Source of the DNA: Anaerotruncus massiliensis (ex Togo et al. 2026)
GTDB taxonomy: Bacteria; Bacillota; Clostridia; Oscillospirales; Ruminococcaceae
Assembly: GCF_900199635.1 (NCBI RefSeq)
Contig: NZ_LT962687.1
Coordinates: 494,863-558,862 of the forward strand
DNA: 64,000 nucleotides
Direction: 5' to 3'
Below are positions 1 to 7,295 of the stretch, piece after piece; position 1 is the stretch's first letter, and the number at the start of each line of letters is the position of its first letter. Made by a program: the position numbers and the translations under genes. Under the pieces are notes generated by a model. It was not told the origin of the DNA. It searched no databases and saw only the letters and a program-made list of their open reading frames with translations.

Positions 1-416
1 ATGAGCTGGCTCCGGGCGCGGCCCCCGCCGCTCCGGCTCCGGCTCCCGCTCCCGTCTACGCCGCCCCGGCTCCGGCCGCGATGCCTTACGCCGTGCCCTC
101 CCCGATCCCGTCTCCCGTGGCCGCTCCGGTCGCCGCTCCGGCGCCCGCTCCGGCTCCCGCGGCCGCCCCGGCTCCCGCGCCTGCCGCCGCTCCCGCCGCC
201 GGCTCGACCAAGATCAACGCGCCGATGCCCGGCAACATCCTCGATGTGAAGGTCAACGTCGGCGACCATGTCGAGGCCAACCAGCTCGTGCTCATGCTCG
301 AGGCGATGAAGATGGAAAACGAGATTTTCACCCCTGTTGCCGGTACGGTTGTGGGCGTCCATGTCAAGAAGGGCGATTCGGTCAACTCGGACGATCTGCT
401 CATCTCCATCGGTTAA
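1..416 (+). CDS. Biotin carboxyl carrier subunit, 5' truncated by window edge
   Basis: This is the biotin carrier subunit of a decarboxylase/carboxylase complex (oxaloacetate, methylmalonyl-CoA or glutaconyl-CoA decarboxylase type). The reading frame is open from base 3, so the gene begins upstream. An Ala/Pro-rich flexible linker fills roughly the first 70 visible residues. A lipoyl/biotinyl domain follows, with the biotinylation motif EAMKMEN; the acceptor lysine codon is 309-311. The biotin swings between carboxyltransferase and decarboxylase sites. The next gene, 13 bases downstream, encodes the carboxyltransferase, which supports a shared complex. Which substrate the complex uses cannot be decided without the upstream membrane subunits. 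Confidence 0.88.
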   Translation, partial: ELAPGAAPAAPAPAPAPVYAAPAPAAMPYAVPSPIPSPVAAPVAAPAPAPAPAAAPAPAPAAAPAAGSTKINAPMPGNILDVKVNVGDHVEANQLVLMLEAMKMENEIFTPVAGTVVGVHVKKGDSVNSDDLLISIG

Positions 417-429
417 GGGGGAATGATCC

Positions 430-1833
430 ATGGCTCAAAAGGTTAAAATTTGCGAGACCATCCTGCGCGATGCGCACCAGTCGCTGATCGCGACGCGCAT
501 GCGCCTGGATGAGATGCTCCCTATCCTGCCCGCGATGGACGAGGTCGGCTTCTACTCCTGCGAGTGCTGGGGCGGCGCGACCTTCGACGCGTGCATCCGG
601 TTCCTCGACGAGGACCCGTGGGAGCGTCTGCGGACGATCCGCCGCGAAATGCCCAACACCAAGCTGCAGATGCTCTACCGCGGCCAGAACATGCTGGGCT
701 ACCGCCATTACGCCGACGACATGGTCGAGTATTTCGTCCAGAAGTCGGTCGACAACGGCATCGACATCATCCGCGTGTTCGACGCGCTCAACGACATCCG
801 CAACCTCGAAGCGTCGATCCGCGCGGCCAAGAAGTCGGGCTGCCACCTCCAGGCGGCGATGTCCTATACCCTCAGCCCGGTGCACAACATCGACTATTTC
901 GTGGACTACGCCAAGCAGCTTGAGAGCGCGGGCGCGGATTCCATCTGCATCAAGGACATGGCGGCGCTCATCACGCCGTCCGCGGCCTTTGAACTGACCT
1001 CCGCCCTCAAAAAGGCGGTCAAAATCCCGATCAACCTGCACACCCACTACACCTCCGGCCTCGCTTCGATGGCGCTGCTCAAGAGCATCGAGGCGGGCGT
1101 GGACATCATCGACACGGCGATGTCCCCGCTGGCGATGGGCACCTCCCACGCCGCCACCGAGTCGATGGTCGCAGCGCTGCAGGGCACTCCCTACGACACC
1201 GGCCTCGACCTCAAGAAGCTGGACGTCGTGCGCGCCCACTTCGCCAAGCTGCGCCAGAAATACCTCGACGCGGGCCTGCTCAATCCGAAGGTCATGGGCG
1301 TCGACGCGAACACGCTGATCTACCAGGTGCCGGGCGGCATGCTCTCCAACCTCGTTTCCCAGCTCAAGCAGGCCGGGAAGGAGGACCAGTTCGAGGATGT
1401 GCTCCGCGAGGTCCCGAACGTCCGCAAGGACGCGGGCTACCCGCCGCTGGTCACCCCGACCTCCCAGATCGTCGGCACCCAGGCGGTGTTCAACGTCATC
1501 ATGGGCGAGCGGTACAAGATGGTCACCAAGGAGTTCAAGGGCCTCGTGAAGGGCGAGTACGGCAAGACCCCGGTCGAGATCGACCCCGCCTTCCGCAAGA
1601 AGATCATCGGCGACGAAAAGCCGATCGACTGCCGTCCGGCCGACCTGCTCGAGCCGGAGATGGAGAAGATGCGCGCCGAGTTCCCTGCCGAGTACCTCGA
1701 GCAGGAGGAGGATATCCTCACGATGGCGATGTTCCCGCAGGTCGCGCCCAAATTCTTCGAGTCCCGCAAGAACAAGAAGTACGGAGTCGACGGCAAGCAC
1801 GCCGACAAGGCCAGCAAGGTCCATCCCGTCTGA
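430..1833 (+). CDS. oadA: Oxaloacetate decarboxylase alpha / pyruvate carboxylase subunit B-like carboxyltransferase
   Basis: A 467-residue carboxyltransferase that moves CO2 between the 2-oxo acid and biotin. It has the DRE-TIM-like start motif LRDAHQS (residues 12-18), the catalytic lysine in CIKDMAAL (K175) and the metal-binding HTH pair (residues 204 and 206). A conserved C-terminal carboxylase region follows. At 467 residues it lacks a fused biotin domain, matching the separate carrier gene just upstream. The GGGGG at 417-421 serves as ribosome binding site. A terminator follows directly, so this is the last gene of the operon. The pyruvate carboxylase B annotation is equally possible from sequence alone. 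Confidence 0.88.
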   Translation: MAQKVKICETILRDAHQSLIATRMRLDEMLPILPAMDEVGFYSCECWGGATFDACIRFLDEDPWERLRTIRREMPNTKLQMLYRGQNMLGYRHYADDMVEYFVQKSVDNGIDIIRVFDALNDIRNLEASIRAAKKSGCHLQAAMSYTLSPVHNIDYFVDYAKQLESAGADSICIKDMAALITPSAAFELTSALKKAVKIPINLHTHYTSGLASMALLKSIEAGVDIIDTAMSPLAMGTSHAATESMVAALQGTPYDTGLDLKKLDVVRAHFAKLRQKYLDAGLLNPKVMGVDANTLIYQVPGGMLSNLVSQLKQAGKEDQFEDVLREVPNVRKDAGYPPLVTPTSQIVGTQAVFNVIMGERYKMVTKEFKGLVKGEYGKTPVEIDPAFRKKIIGDEKPIDCRPADLLEPEMEKMRAEFPAEYLEQEEDILTMAMFPQVAPKFFESRKNKKYGVDGKHADKASKVHPV

Positions 1834-1846
1834 TTGTTTCCCGAAA

Positions 1847-1875
1847 GCCGCCGGTCGAAAGACCGGCGGCTTTTT
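1847..1875 (+). terminator. Rho-independent terminator after oadA
   Basis: A perfect 10-bp stem (GCCGCCGGTC / GACCGGCGGC) with a GAAA tetraloop is followed by TTTTT. It lies 14 bases after the stop codon of the carboxyltransferase gene. Confidence 0.92.
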
Positions 1876-1908
1876 GCGCTTCCGAAAGGCTATGAAGCCA
1901 TCCGGAAA

Positions 1909-1937
1909 TTGACAAAGGGGACGATATGGGGTAAAAT
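1909..1937 (+). promoter_or_regulatory. Sigma-A type promoter for the yicC-remA-gmk-rpoZ operon
   Basis: TTGACA at 1909-1914 and TAAAAT at 1932-1937 are separated by exactly 17 bases. They lie about 60 bases before the yicC start and just after the oadA terminator. The match to the vegetative consensus is 11 of 12. Confidence 0.85.
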
Positions 1938-1996
1938 ATCAAGATACGGAAATGTGCGGCGGCGCACGCCAAAACGACGTGGAGGATGGGACGCGG

Positions 1997-2875
1997 ATGG
2001 TCAAAAGCATGACGGGCTACGGACGCGCGCAGCAGATGCTGGGCGGCCGGGACATTACGGTGGAGATCAAGTCGGTCAACCACAGGTTTTTTGAATTTTC
2101 GGCGCGGGTGCCCCGGGCATACGGATATTTGGAGGAGCGCCTCAAAAGCTACGTGCAGGGGCAGATCTCCCGCGGCAAGGTGGAGGTCGGCGTCACCATC
2201 CTGACGGTCGAGGGGCAGAACGCGGTTGTCGAGGCCAACCGGGAGCTGGCGGGCGCCTATGTGGACGCGCTGCGTAAGATCGGCGAAGAGGCGGGGCTCA
2301 AGGACGACCTCACCCTCTCCACCCTCACGCGGTTCTCCGACATCTTCACCGTGCGCCGCGAGGCGGAGGACGAGGAGGAGATTTGGGCGGCGGTCAGGAC
2401 GGTCGCGGACGAGGCGGTGAACCGCTTTGTCGCCATGCGCGCCGCCGAGGGCGAACGCCTGAGGGCCGACCTGCTGAGCCGGCTCGAGAGCATCGGGCGG
2501 GGCGTGGCGTTCGTCAAGGAGCAGTCCCCCCGCACGGTGGAGGCCTACCGCGAGCGGCTGGCCGCGAAGATCCGCGAGGTGCTCGCCGACCGCCAGATCG
2601 ACGAGGCCCGCATCGTGACCGAGGCGGCGATCTTTGCCGACCGGGTCGCGGTGGACGAGGAGACGGTGCGGCTCGAAAGCCACCTCGTCCAGTTCCGCGA
2701 GATCCTCGGCTACGACTACCCGATCGGGCGGAAGCTCGACTTTTTGGTGCAGGAGATCAACCGCGAGGCCAACACGATCGGCTCCAAGGCGCAGGACGTG
2801 GCGGTCGCGCAGGTGGTGGTCGACATCAAGAGCGACGTGGAAAAAATTCGTGAACAGATACAGAATATCGAATAA
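1997..2875 (+). CDS. yicC: YicC/YloC family endoribonuclease
   Basis: A 292-residue YicC family protein. It starts with the diagnostic N-terminal motif MVKSMTGYGRA and ends with the DUF1732 region containing REANTIGSKAQD. Family members are oligomeric endoribonucleases linked to RNA turnover and stress survival. The ATG at 1997 was chosen over an upstream in-frame ATG at 1952 because GGAGGA at 1981-1986 is well placed and the conserved family start coincides with it. It is the first gene of the operon with remA, gmk and rpoZ, an order conserved in Clostridia. Confidence 0.92.
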   Translation: MVKSMTGYGRAQQMLGGRDITVEIKSVNHRFFEFSARVPRAYGYLEERLKSYVQGQISRGKVEVGVTILTVEGQNAVVEANRELAGAYVDALRKIGEEAGLKDDLTLSTLTRFSDIFTVRREAEDEEEIWAAVRTVADEAVNRFVAMRAAEGERLRADLLSRLESIGRGVAFVKEQSPRTVEAYRERLAAKIREVLADRQIDEARIVTEAAIFADRVAVDEETVRLESHLVQFREILGYDYPIGRKLDFLVQEINREANTIGSKAQDVAVAQVVVDIKSDVEKIREQIQNIE

Positions 2876-2887
2876 GGAGAACGCAAG

Positions 2888-3148
2888 ATGAAGCTCATCA
2901 ACATCGGTTTTGGCAACATGGTGTGCGCCAACCGCCTGGTGGCGATTGTCAGCCCCGAAAGCGCCCCGATCAAGCGGATCATCCAGGACGCGCGCGACCG
3001 CGGCACGCTGGTCGACGCGACCTACGGCCGCCGGACCCGCGCGGTCATCATCACCGACTCCGACCATGTGATCCTCTCGGCGGTGCAGCCGGAGACGGTC
3101 GCCAACCGCATGGTGGATGAGGACGACGAGGTCGAGGACGATGAGTGA
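2888..3148 (+). CDS. remA: RemA-like extracellular matrix / DNA-binding regulator (DUF370)
   Basis: An 86-residue RemA family protein beginning [16 protein letters not shown], the family signature. In Bacillus subtilis RemA forms ring-shaped oligomers that bind DNA and activate matrix and osmoprotection genes. The C-terminus is strongly acidic ([10 protein letters not shown]), which is normal for the clostridial forms. It is placed between yicC and gmk as in many Firmicutes, and its last bases overlap the gmk start, implying translational coupling. Confidence 0.9.
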   Translation: MKLINIGFGNMVCANRLVAIVSPESAPIKRIIQDARDRGTLVDATYGRRTRAVIITDSDHVILSAVQPETVANRMVDEDDEVEDDE

Positions 3149-3758
3149 GGGTACGCTGATCGTCTATTCGGGGCCGTCGGGCGTCGGCAAGGGCACGATC
3201 CTGCGGCCCTATCTTGAAAGCCACCCGGAGGCGGTGCTTTCGGTGTCGGTGACGACGCGCGCCCCACGGCCCGGAGAGACGGACGGAGTGGAATACCATT
3301 TCATCACGCGCGAGGAATTCGACCGGCTGGCCAAAAGCGACGGCCTGCTGGAGCACGCGGAGTACAGCGGCAACTGCTATGGCACGCCGCGCGCCGCGGT
3401 GGAGCGCCACATCTCCGATGGGCGGGACGTGGTGCTCGAAATCGAGGTGCAGGGCGCGATGAAGATCCGGGAGAGCTTTCCCGAGGCGGTCTTCGTCTTC
3501 ATCCTGCCCCCCTCCTATGGGACGCTCCACGAGCGGCTCGCCGGAAGGGGCACCGAGACGCCGGAGGCGATGGAAGCCCGGCTGCGCACGGCGCGGTTTG
3601 AGCTCTCCCACGCCGCGGAATACGACTATGTGATCGTCAACGACGATGTGGAAAAGGCGCGCGAACAGCTGGGCGCGATCATCACGGCGGCCAAGTGCCG
3701 CACCCGCAATATGAAAAAATTTATCGATAAGGTGTGTGAGTTTCATGAGTATGCTTAG
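3141..3758 (+). CDS. gmk: Guanylate kinase
   Basis: A 205-residue guanylate kinase (GMP + ATP to GDP + ADP). It has the P-loop [10 protein letters not shown] near the N-terminus, the GMP-binding segment TTRAPRPGE and the conserved lid region. The start at 3141 ([11 protein letters not shown]) is preferred to an in-frame ATG at 3117 because it fits family length, has GAGG just upstream, and overlaps the remA stop by a few bases as is typical of coupled genes. The 3' end overlaps the start of rpoZ. Confidence 0.95.
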   Translation: MSEGTLIVYSGPSGVGKGTILRPYLESHPEAVLSVSVTTRAPRPGETDGVEYHFITREEFDRLAKSDGLLEHAEYSGNCYGTPRAAVERHISDGRDVVLEIEVQGAMKIRESFPEAVFVFILPPSYGTLHERLAGRGTETPEAMEARLRTARFELSHAAEYDYVIVNDDVEKAREQLGAIITAAKCRTRNMKKFIDKVCEFHEYA

Positions 3759-3954
3759 GCCGTCGATCACCTCCATCATCAAGCCGGGCGACAGCTACTA
3801 TGCCTTTGTGGTCGCGGTTGCCAAACGCGCCCGCGACATCGCGCAGGAGCAGGAGGAGGACCACGCGATCACCGAGGAAAAGCCGGTGCAGAAGGCGGTC
3901 GAGGAGTTTGCCGCCGGGAAGTATAAGATGGGGAACCCCCATCCGAAGGAATAA
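3745..3954 (+). CDS. rpoZ: RNA polymerase omega subunit
   Basis: A small omega subunit (about 69 residues) that helps RNA polymerase assembly. It contains the typical MLRPSI start and the region YAFVVAVAKRARDIA followed by an EEKPVQKAVEEF segment. In-frame starts are GTG 3736, ATG 3745 and ATG 3751; 3745 is chosen because AAGG at 3729-3732 lies at a workable distance. It overlaps gmk and ends the operon before a strong terminator. Confidence 0.88.
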   Translation: MSMLRPSITSIIKPGDSYYAFVVAVAKRARDIAQEQEEDHAITEEKPVQKAVEEFAAGKYKMGNPHPKE

Positions 3955-3963
3955 CGGCAAAGC

Positions 3964-3995
3964 GGCCCTGCTCTGACAGGGCCTGTTTTGTTTTT
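3964..3995 (+). terminator. Rho-independent terminator after rpoZ
   Basis: GGCCCTG and CAGGGCC pair around a six-base loop and are followed by TGTTTTGTTTTT. It closes the yicC-rpoZ operon. Confidence 0.9.
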
Positions 3996-4015
3996 CACGC
4001 CCGGGAGGCGATGTT

Positions 4016-5401
4016 GTGAAAAAGATGAAGATACGCCTGCTCGCGCTGGCGGCGGCGCTGGCGCTGCTGCTGCCCGGGTGCGCGCCGCGCGGCGGAGAAA
4101 CGCCGTCCGCGCCCTCTTCCTCTCCGGAAGAGCCGCCCGCCCTGAGCGGGCCCGGCGCGGAAGAACCGGCGGAGCCCGTCTACTACGACGCGGATTTCTA
4201 CGCCCGCCCCGCGTGGAACGCGGCGGGCACCGGGACGGCGATCAAAAACGGCGCGGCCCTCACCTGGGTGGGGCTCGACAATGAAGTCCTGCGCACCGCC
4301 GCCTTCGGGGACCCGGCGGCCGGCCCCGGCCTTTCGCCGGAGGACATCACCCTCACGATCGGCGAGGGCTGGGTGCTGCGCACCGTCCCCGGCACCCGCG
4401 CGGCGCTGCGGGAGGGGAAGTGGACGCTTCTGAACGCCGCGCTCTACGACCTGGACGGAACGCTGCTGCACGCCTTCCCCGACGCCTCCCCGGAGGAGGT
4501 GGAGGCCGCCACGGGCGACTATGAAAAGCAATCCGCCTATGTGAACGCCTACCCGCTCGGCAGCGGGCACATCGCGCTCGAGACGGGCGCAATGCTGCTG
4601 CTCTATGACATCGCGGCCGACGCCCTTTCCCTTGTGGACGACTACCGTGACGTGCGCTGGCAGGGCTTCACCGTCTACGACGCGGGCGCCTACGGGATCT
4701 ACCAGTGCTGGCCGTTCGGGGAGAGCCTCTACTACATGGCGAGCATCGACCCGCCGCCCGGCGAGCCCCGCCGGGTGCTCTACCGCCTCGACACGGCGGG
4801 GGAGCGGGAGCTTTTCTGCGACGACACGGGCTTTTTCCGCTACAAGCCGGTGGAGGGGGGCCTCTACGGCTTTCGGGAGTGGAACAACGGGATCTTTACC
4901 GACGAGGGCTACGAGTGGGGGATCGAGGCGTGGTTCCTCCCCGACGGGGGCGAATGGCGGCTCGTCGCGAAGGACAACACCGCCTCCGGGGACGCGCTTC
5001 CCCTCGACGCGTCCCATTACGACTACATCTGGATGGATAAGCGGGACGGCGAGGCGTGGCCGAGCTTCCGCCGCCACGACCTCGCGACGGGGGAGGAGAT
5101 CTCCTTTTCCCCGCGCGACTACGACGGGCGCAAGCTCTATGACGGCGGCTACGGGTTCGGGCTTTACTGCACCCGCGCGGTCGAGGGCGGCGTGCAGTTT
5201 GTCTACGTCGTCTCCGACGTTGCGGAGACGGCGGACGGGGACCTGGTGGAAAAGCGGGAATGCTGGCTCTACGACACGCGGGAGGACGCCCCGCGCAGGC
5301 TCGACCGCCTGGACGGCGCGTCGATCTGGGGGATCAACCCGCAGGGGACCCACGCGATCGAAGGCGGCGGACCGCCCTGGCGGGTGGTTCCGCTGGAATG
5401 A
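4016..5401 (+). CDS. Large putative lipoprotein of unknown function
   Basis: A 461-residue protein with a basic, hydrophobic signal peptide and a lipobox (LLPGC, Cys about residue 22), so it is probably anchored to the outer face of the membrane. A Ser/Pro/Glu-rich linker follows, then a long region rich in aromatic and acidic residues with repeated short YD/DG motifs, suggestive of a beta-propeller-like fold. The GTG start at 4016 follows GGGAGG at 4004-4009. It sits between rpoZ and coaBC, which are usually neighbours, so it looks like a lineage-specific insertion in a conserved operon. I do not recognise a family. Confidence 0.75.
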   Translation: MKKMKIRLLALAAALALLLPGCAPRGGETPSAPSSSPEEPPALSGPGAEEPAEPVYYDADFYARPAWNAAGTGTAIKNGAALTWVGLDNEVLRTAAFGDPAAGPGLSPEDITLTIGEGWVLRTVPGTRAALREGKWTLLNAALYDLDGTLLHAFPDASPEEVEAATGDYEKQSAYVNAYPLGSGHIALETGAMLLLYDIAADALSLVDDYRDVRWQGFTVYDAGAYGIYQCWPFGESLYYMASIDPPPGEPRRVLYRLDTAGERELFCDDTGFFRYKPVEGGLYGFREWNNGIFTDEGYEWGIEAWFLPDGGEWRLVAKDNTASGDALPLDASHYDYIWMDKRDGEAWPSFRRHDLATGEEISFSPRDYDGRKLYDGGYGFGLYCTRAVEGGVQFVYVVSDVAETADGDLVEKRECWLYDTREDAPRRLDRLDGASIWGINPQGTHAIEGGGPPWRVVPLE

Positions 5402-5413
5402 GGAGGAATCGGA

Positions 5414-6628
5414 ATGTTTGAGGGAAAAACGATCGTCGTCGGCGTATCGGGCGGCATCGCGGCCTACAAGGCCGCGCAGCTTGTGAGCGACCTTGCCAAG
5501 ACGGATGCCGACGTGCATGTGCTGATGACGGAAAACGCGGCCGAGTTCGTGTCGGCGCTCACCTTTGAGACGCTCTCCAAAAACCGCGTCGCGGCGGACA
5601 CCTTCGACCGCAATTACGAATACGACGTCGAGCATGTGGCGCTCGCAAAAAAGGCGGACGTCATGCTGATCGCGCCCGCGACCGCCAACGTGATCGCCAA
5701 ATTCGCGGCGGGCGTCGCGGACGACATGCTCACGACGACAGTGCTGGCGGCGCGCTGCCCCAAGATCGTCGCCCCGGCGATGAACACCGGCATGTACGAC
5801 AATCCCGTCACCCAGCGCAACCTGGAGACGCTGCGCGGCTTCGGCTTCACGGTGCTCGAGCCGGACAGCGGCCTGCTCGCCTGCGGCGACACCGGCCGCG
5901 GGCGGCTGCCCGACCCCGCCGTGCTCTTTGAGGCGGTGCGCGCGGCGCTCACCGAGCGGGACCTGGAGGGGATGCGCCTGCTCGTCACCGCCGGCCCGAC
6001 CCGGGAGGCGATCGACCCGGTGCGGTTCGTCACCAACCACTCGACCGGGCGGATGGGGTACGAGCTCGCCGCCGCCGCGCGCAGGCGCGGCGCGGCCGTC
6101 ACCCTCGTCTCCGGCCCGGTCTCGCTCGCGCCGCCGCTCGGAGTGGCGGTGGTGCCCGTCGTCTCGGCGGCGGAGATGTACGACGCGGTCGTCTCCCGCG
6201 CGTCCGGACAGGACATCATCATCAAATGCGCCGCGGTGGCCGACTACCGCCCGGCCGAAGTCGCCAGCCACAAGATTAAGAAGGCGGAGGGCGGCCTCAC
6301 GCTCGCGCTCGAGCGCACGCAGGACATCCTCTCCCACCTCGGCCACAACCGGACGCCGGGGCAGGTGATCTGCGGCTTTTCGATGGAGACGCGCGACCTT
6401 CTGGAAAATTCGCGCGCCAAGCTCTCCAAAAAGAATGTGGACATGATCGTCGCCAACGATCTGGGCACCCACGGCGCGGGCTTCGGCACCGCCACCAACC
6501 TCGTGACCATCCTCACGCGGGAGGGGGCCGAGTGCCTGCCGCTCATGGGCAAGGACGCGGTGGCGGAAAAGATCCTCGACCGCCTGCGCGACCTCTACCG
6601 CGCCCGGGAGGAGAGAGGGGAGGCGTGA
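5414..6628 (+). CDS. coaBC: Bifunctional phosphopantothenoylcysteine decarboxylase / phosphopantothenate-cysteine ligase
   Basis: A 404-residue CoaBC (Dfp) enzyme that makes 4'-phosphopantetheine for coenzyme A. The N-terminal flavin-dependent CoaC half shows VSGGIAAYKA, an active-site His in VEHVALA, the PAMN motif and the substrate-lid Cys in GLLACGDTGRGR. The C-terminal CoaB half shows VTAGPTREAIDPVRF, AAVADYRP and the conserved KIKK. AGGAGG lies 8 bases upstream of the ATG. Full length and all key motifs are present. Confidence 0.96.
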   Translation: MFEGKTIVVGVSGGIAAYKAAQLVSDLAKTDADVHVLMTENAAEFVSALTFETLSKNRVAADTFDRNYEYDVEHVALAKKADVMLIAPATANVIAKFAAGVADDMLTTTVLAARCPKIVAPAMNTGMYDNPVTQRNLETLRGFGFTVLEPDSGLLACGDTGRGRLPDPAVLFEAVRAALTERDLEGMRLLVTAGPTREAIDPVRFVTNHSTGRMGYELAAAARRRGAAVTLVSGPVSLAPPLGVAVVPVVSAAEMYDAVVSRASGQDIIIKCAAVADYRPAEVASHKIKKAEGGLTLALERTQDILSHLGHNRTPGQVICGFSMETRDLLENSRAKLSKKNVDMIVANDLGTHGAGFGTATNLVTILTREGAECLPLMGKDAVAEKILDRLRDLYRAREERGEA

Positions 6629-6632
6629 CGGC

Positions 6633-7259
6633 ATGGAGTGGATCGATCTGGAGACATGGCCCCGGCGGGAGCAGTACCGGTATTTCCGTTCGCTCGACCG
6701 CCCGCAGTACGACCTCTGCGCGCGGCTCGACGTGACCCGCTTTTGCGCGTTCATGAAGGCGCGGGGCGGGTCCTCCTACCACGCGATGGGGTATTTCGTC
6801 GTCCGCGCCGCAAACGGGGTCCCCGCCTTCCGGATGCGCATCCGGGAGGGGCGGCCGCTGCTGCACGAGCGGGTCAACCCCTCCTTCACCGAGCCGCGCG
6901 CGGACGGCGAGCTCTTCAAGTGCGTCGGGGTCGAGTGGTGCGAGGACCTCGGCGAGTTCCTGCGCCGCTGCGGCGAGGCGTCGGCGCGGCAGGGGGACCG
7001 CTTCCTGCTCGACTCGGAGGAGGCGCGGGACGACTACCTCTACCTCTCCTGCCTGCCGTGGGTCGACTTCACGTCGGTTTCGCAGGCGGGCAGCTTCGAC
7101 CGCGACGACGCGGTCCCCCACATCACCTGGGGGAAATACGCCCGCGAGGGCGGGCGGGTGACAATGCCGCTTTCGGTGACGGCGCACCACGCCTTCTGCG
7201 ACGGCATCCATGTGGGGCGGTTTTTCGACGCGCTCCAGCGGATGCTGGACGCGCTCTGA
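6633..7259 (+). CDS. CatA-like O-acetyltransferase
   Basis: A 208-residue protein of the chloramphenicol acetyltransferase fold. The catalytic signature HHAFCDGIH (HHxxxDG) is near the C-terminus, and the order of regions (RSLDRPQYDLCARLDV at the start, ITWGKY before the His motif) matches class A CATs. The family transfers acetyl from acetyl-CoA to hydroxyl groups. Chromosomal copies in gut Clostridia are usually divergent and not proven resistance genes, so chloramphenicol resistance should not be assumed. It starts 5 bases after coaBC, is likely cotranscribed, and is followed closely by priA. Confidence 0.82.
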   Translation: MEWIDLETWPRREQYRYFRSLDRPQYDLCARLDVTRFCAFMKARGGSSYHAMGYFVVRAANGVPAFRMRIREGRPLLHERVNPSFTEPRADGELFKCVGVEWCEDLGEFLRRCGEASARQGDRFLLDSEEARDDYLYLSCLPWVDFTSVSQAGSFDRDDAVPHITWGKYAREGGRVTMPLSVTAHHAFCDGIHVGRFFDALQRMLDAL

Positions 7260-7295
7260 ATCCGGACATCCATCCGTGCGAAGGGAGGGACCCCC

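Noticed and set aside
3995-6754. Very long antisense open frame opposite the lipoprotein and coaBC genes
   Set aside because: High GC content with strong third-position GC keeps antisense frames open; the peptide is Arg/Gly/Ala/Pro-rich and the plus strand carries recognised enzymes with ribosome binding sites.
6633-7259. Chloramphenicol resistance gene
   Set aside because: The fold and HHxxxDG motif fit, but chromosomal housekeeping context and divergence make a resistance claim unsupported.
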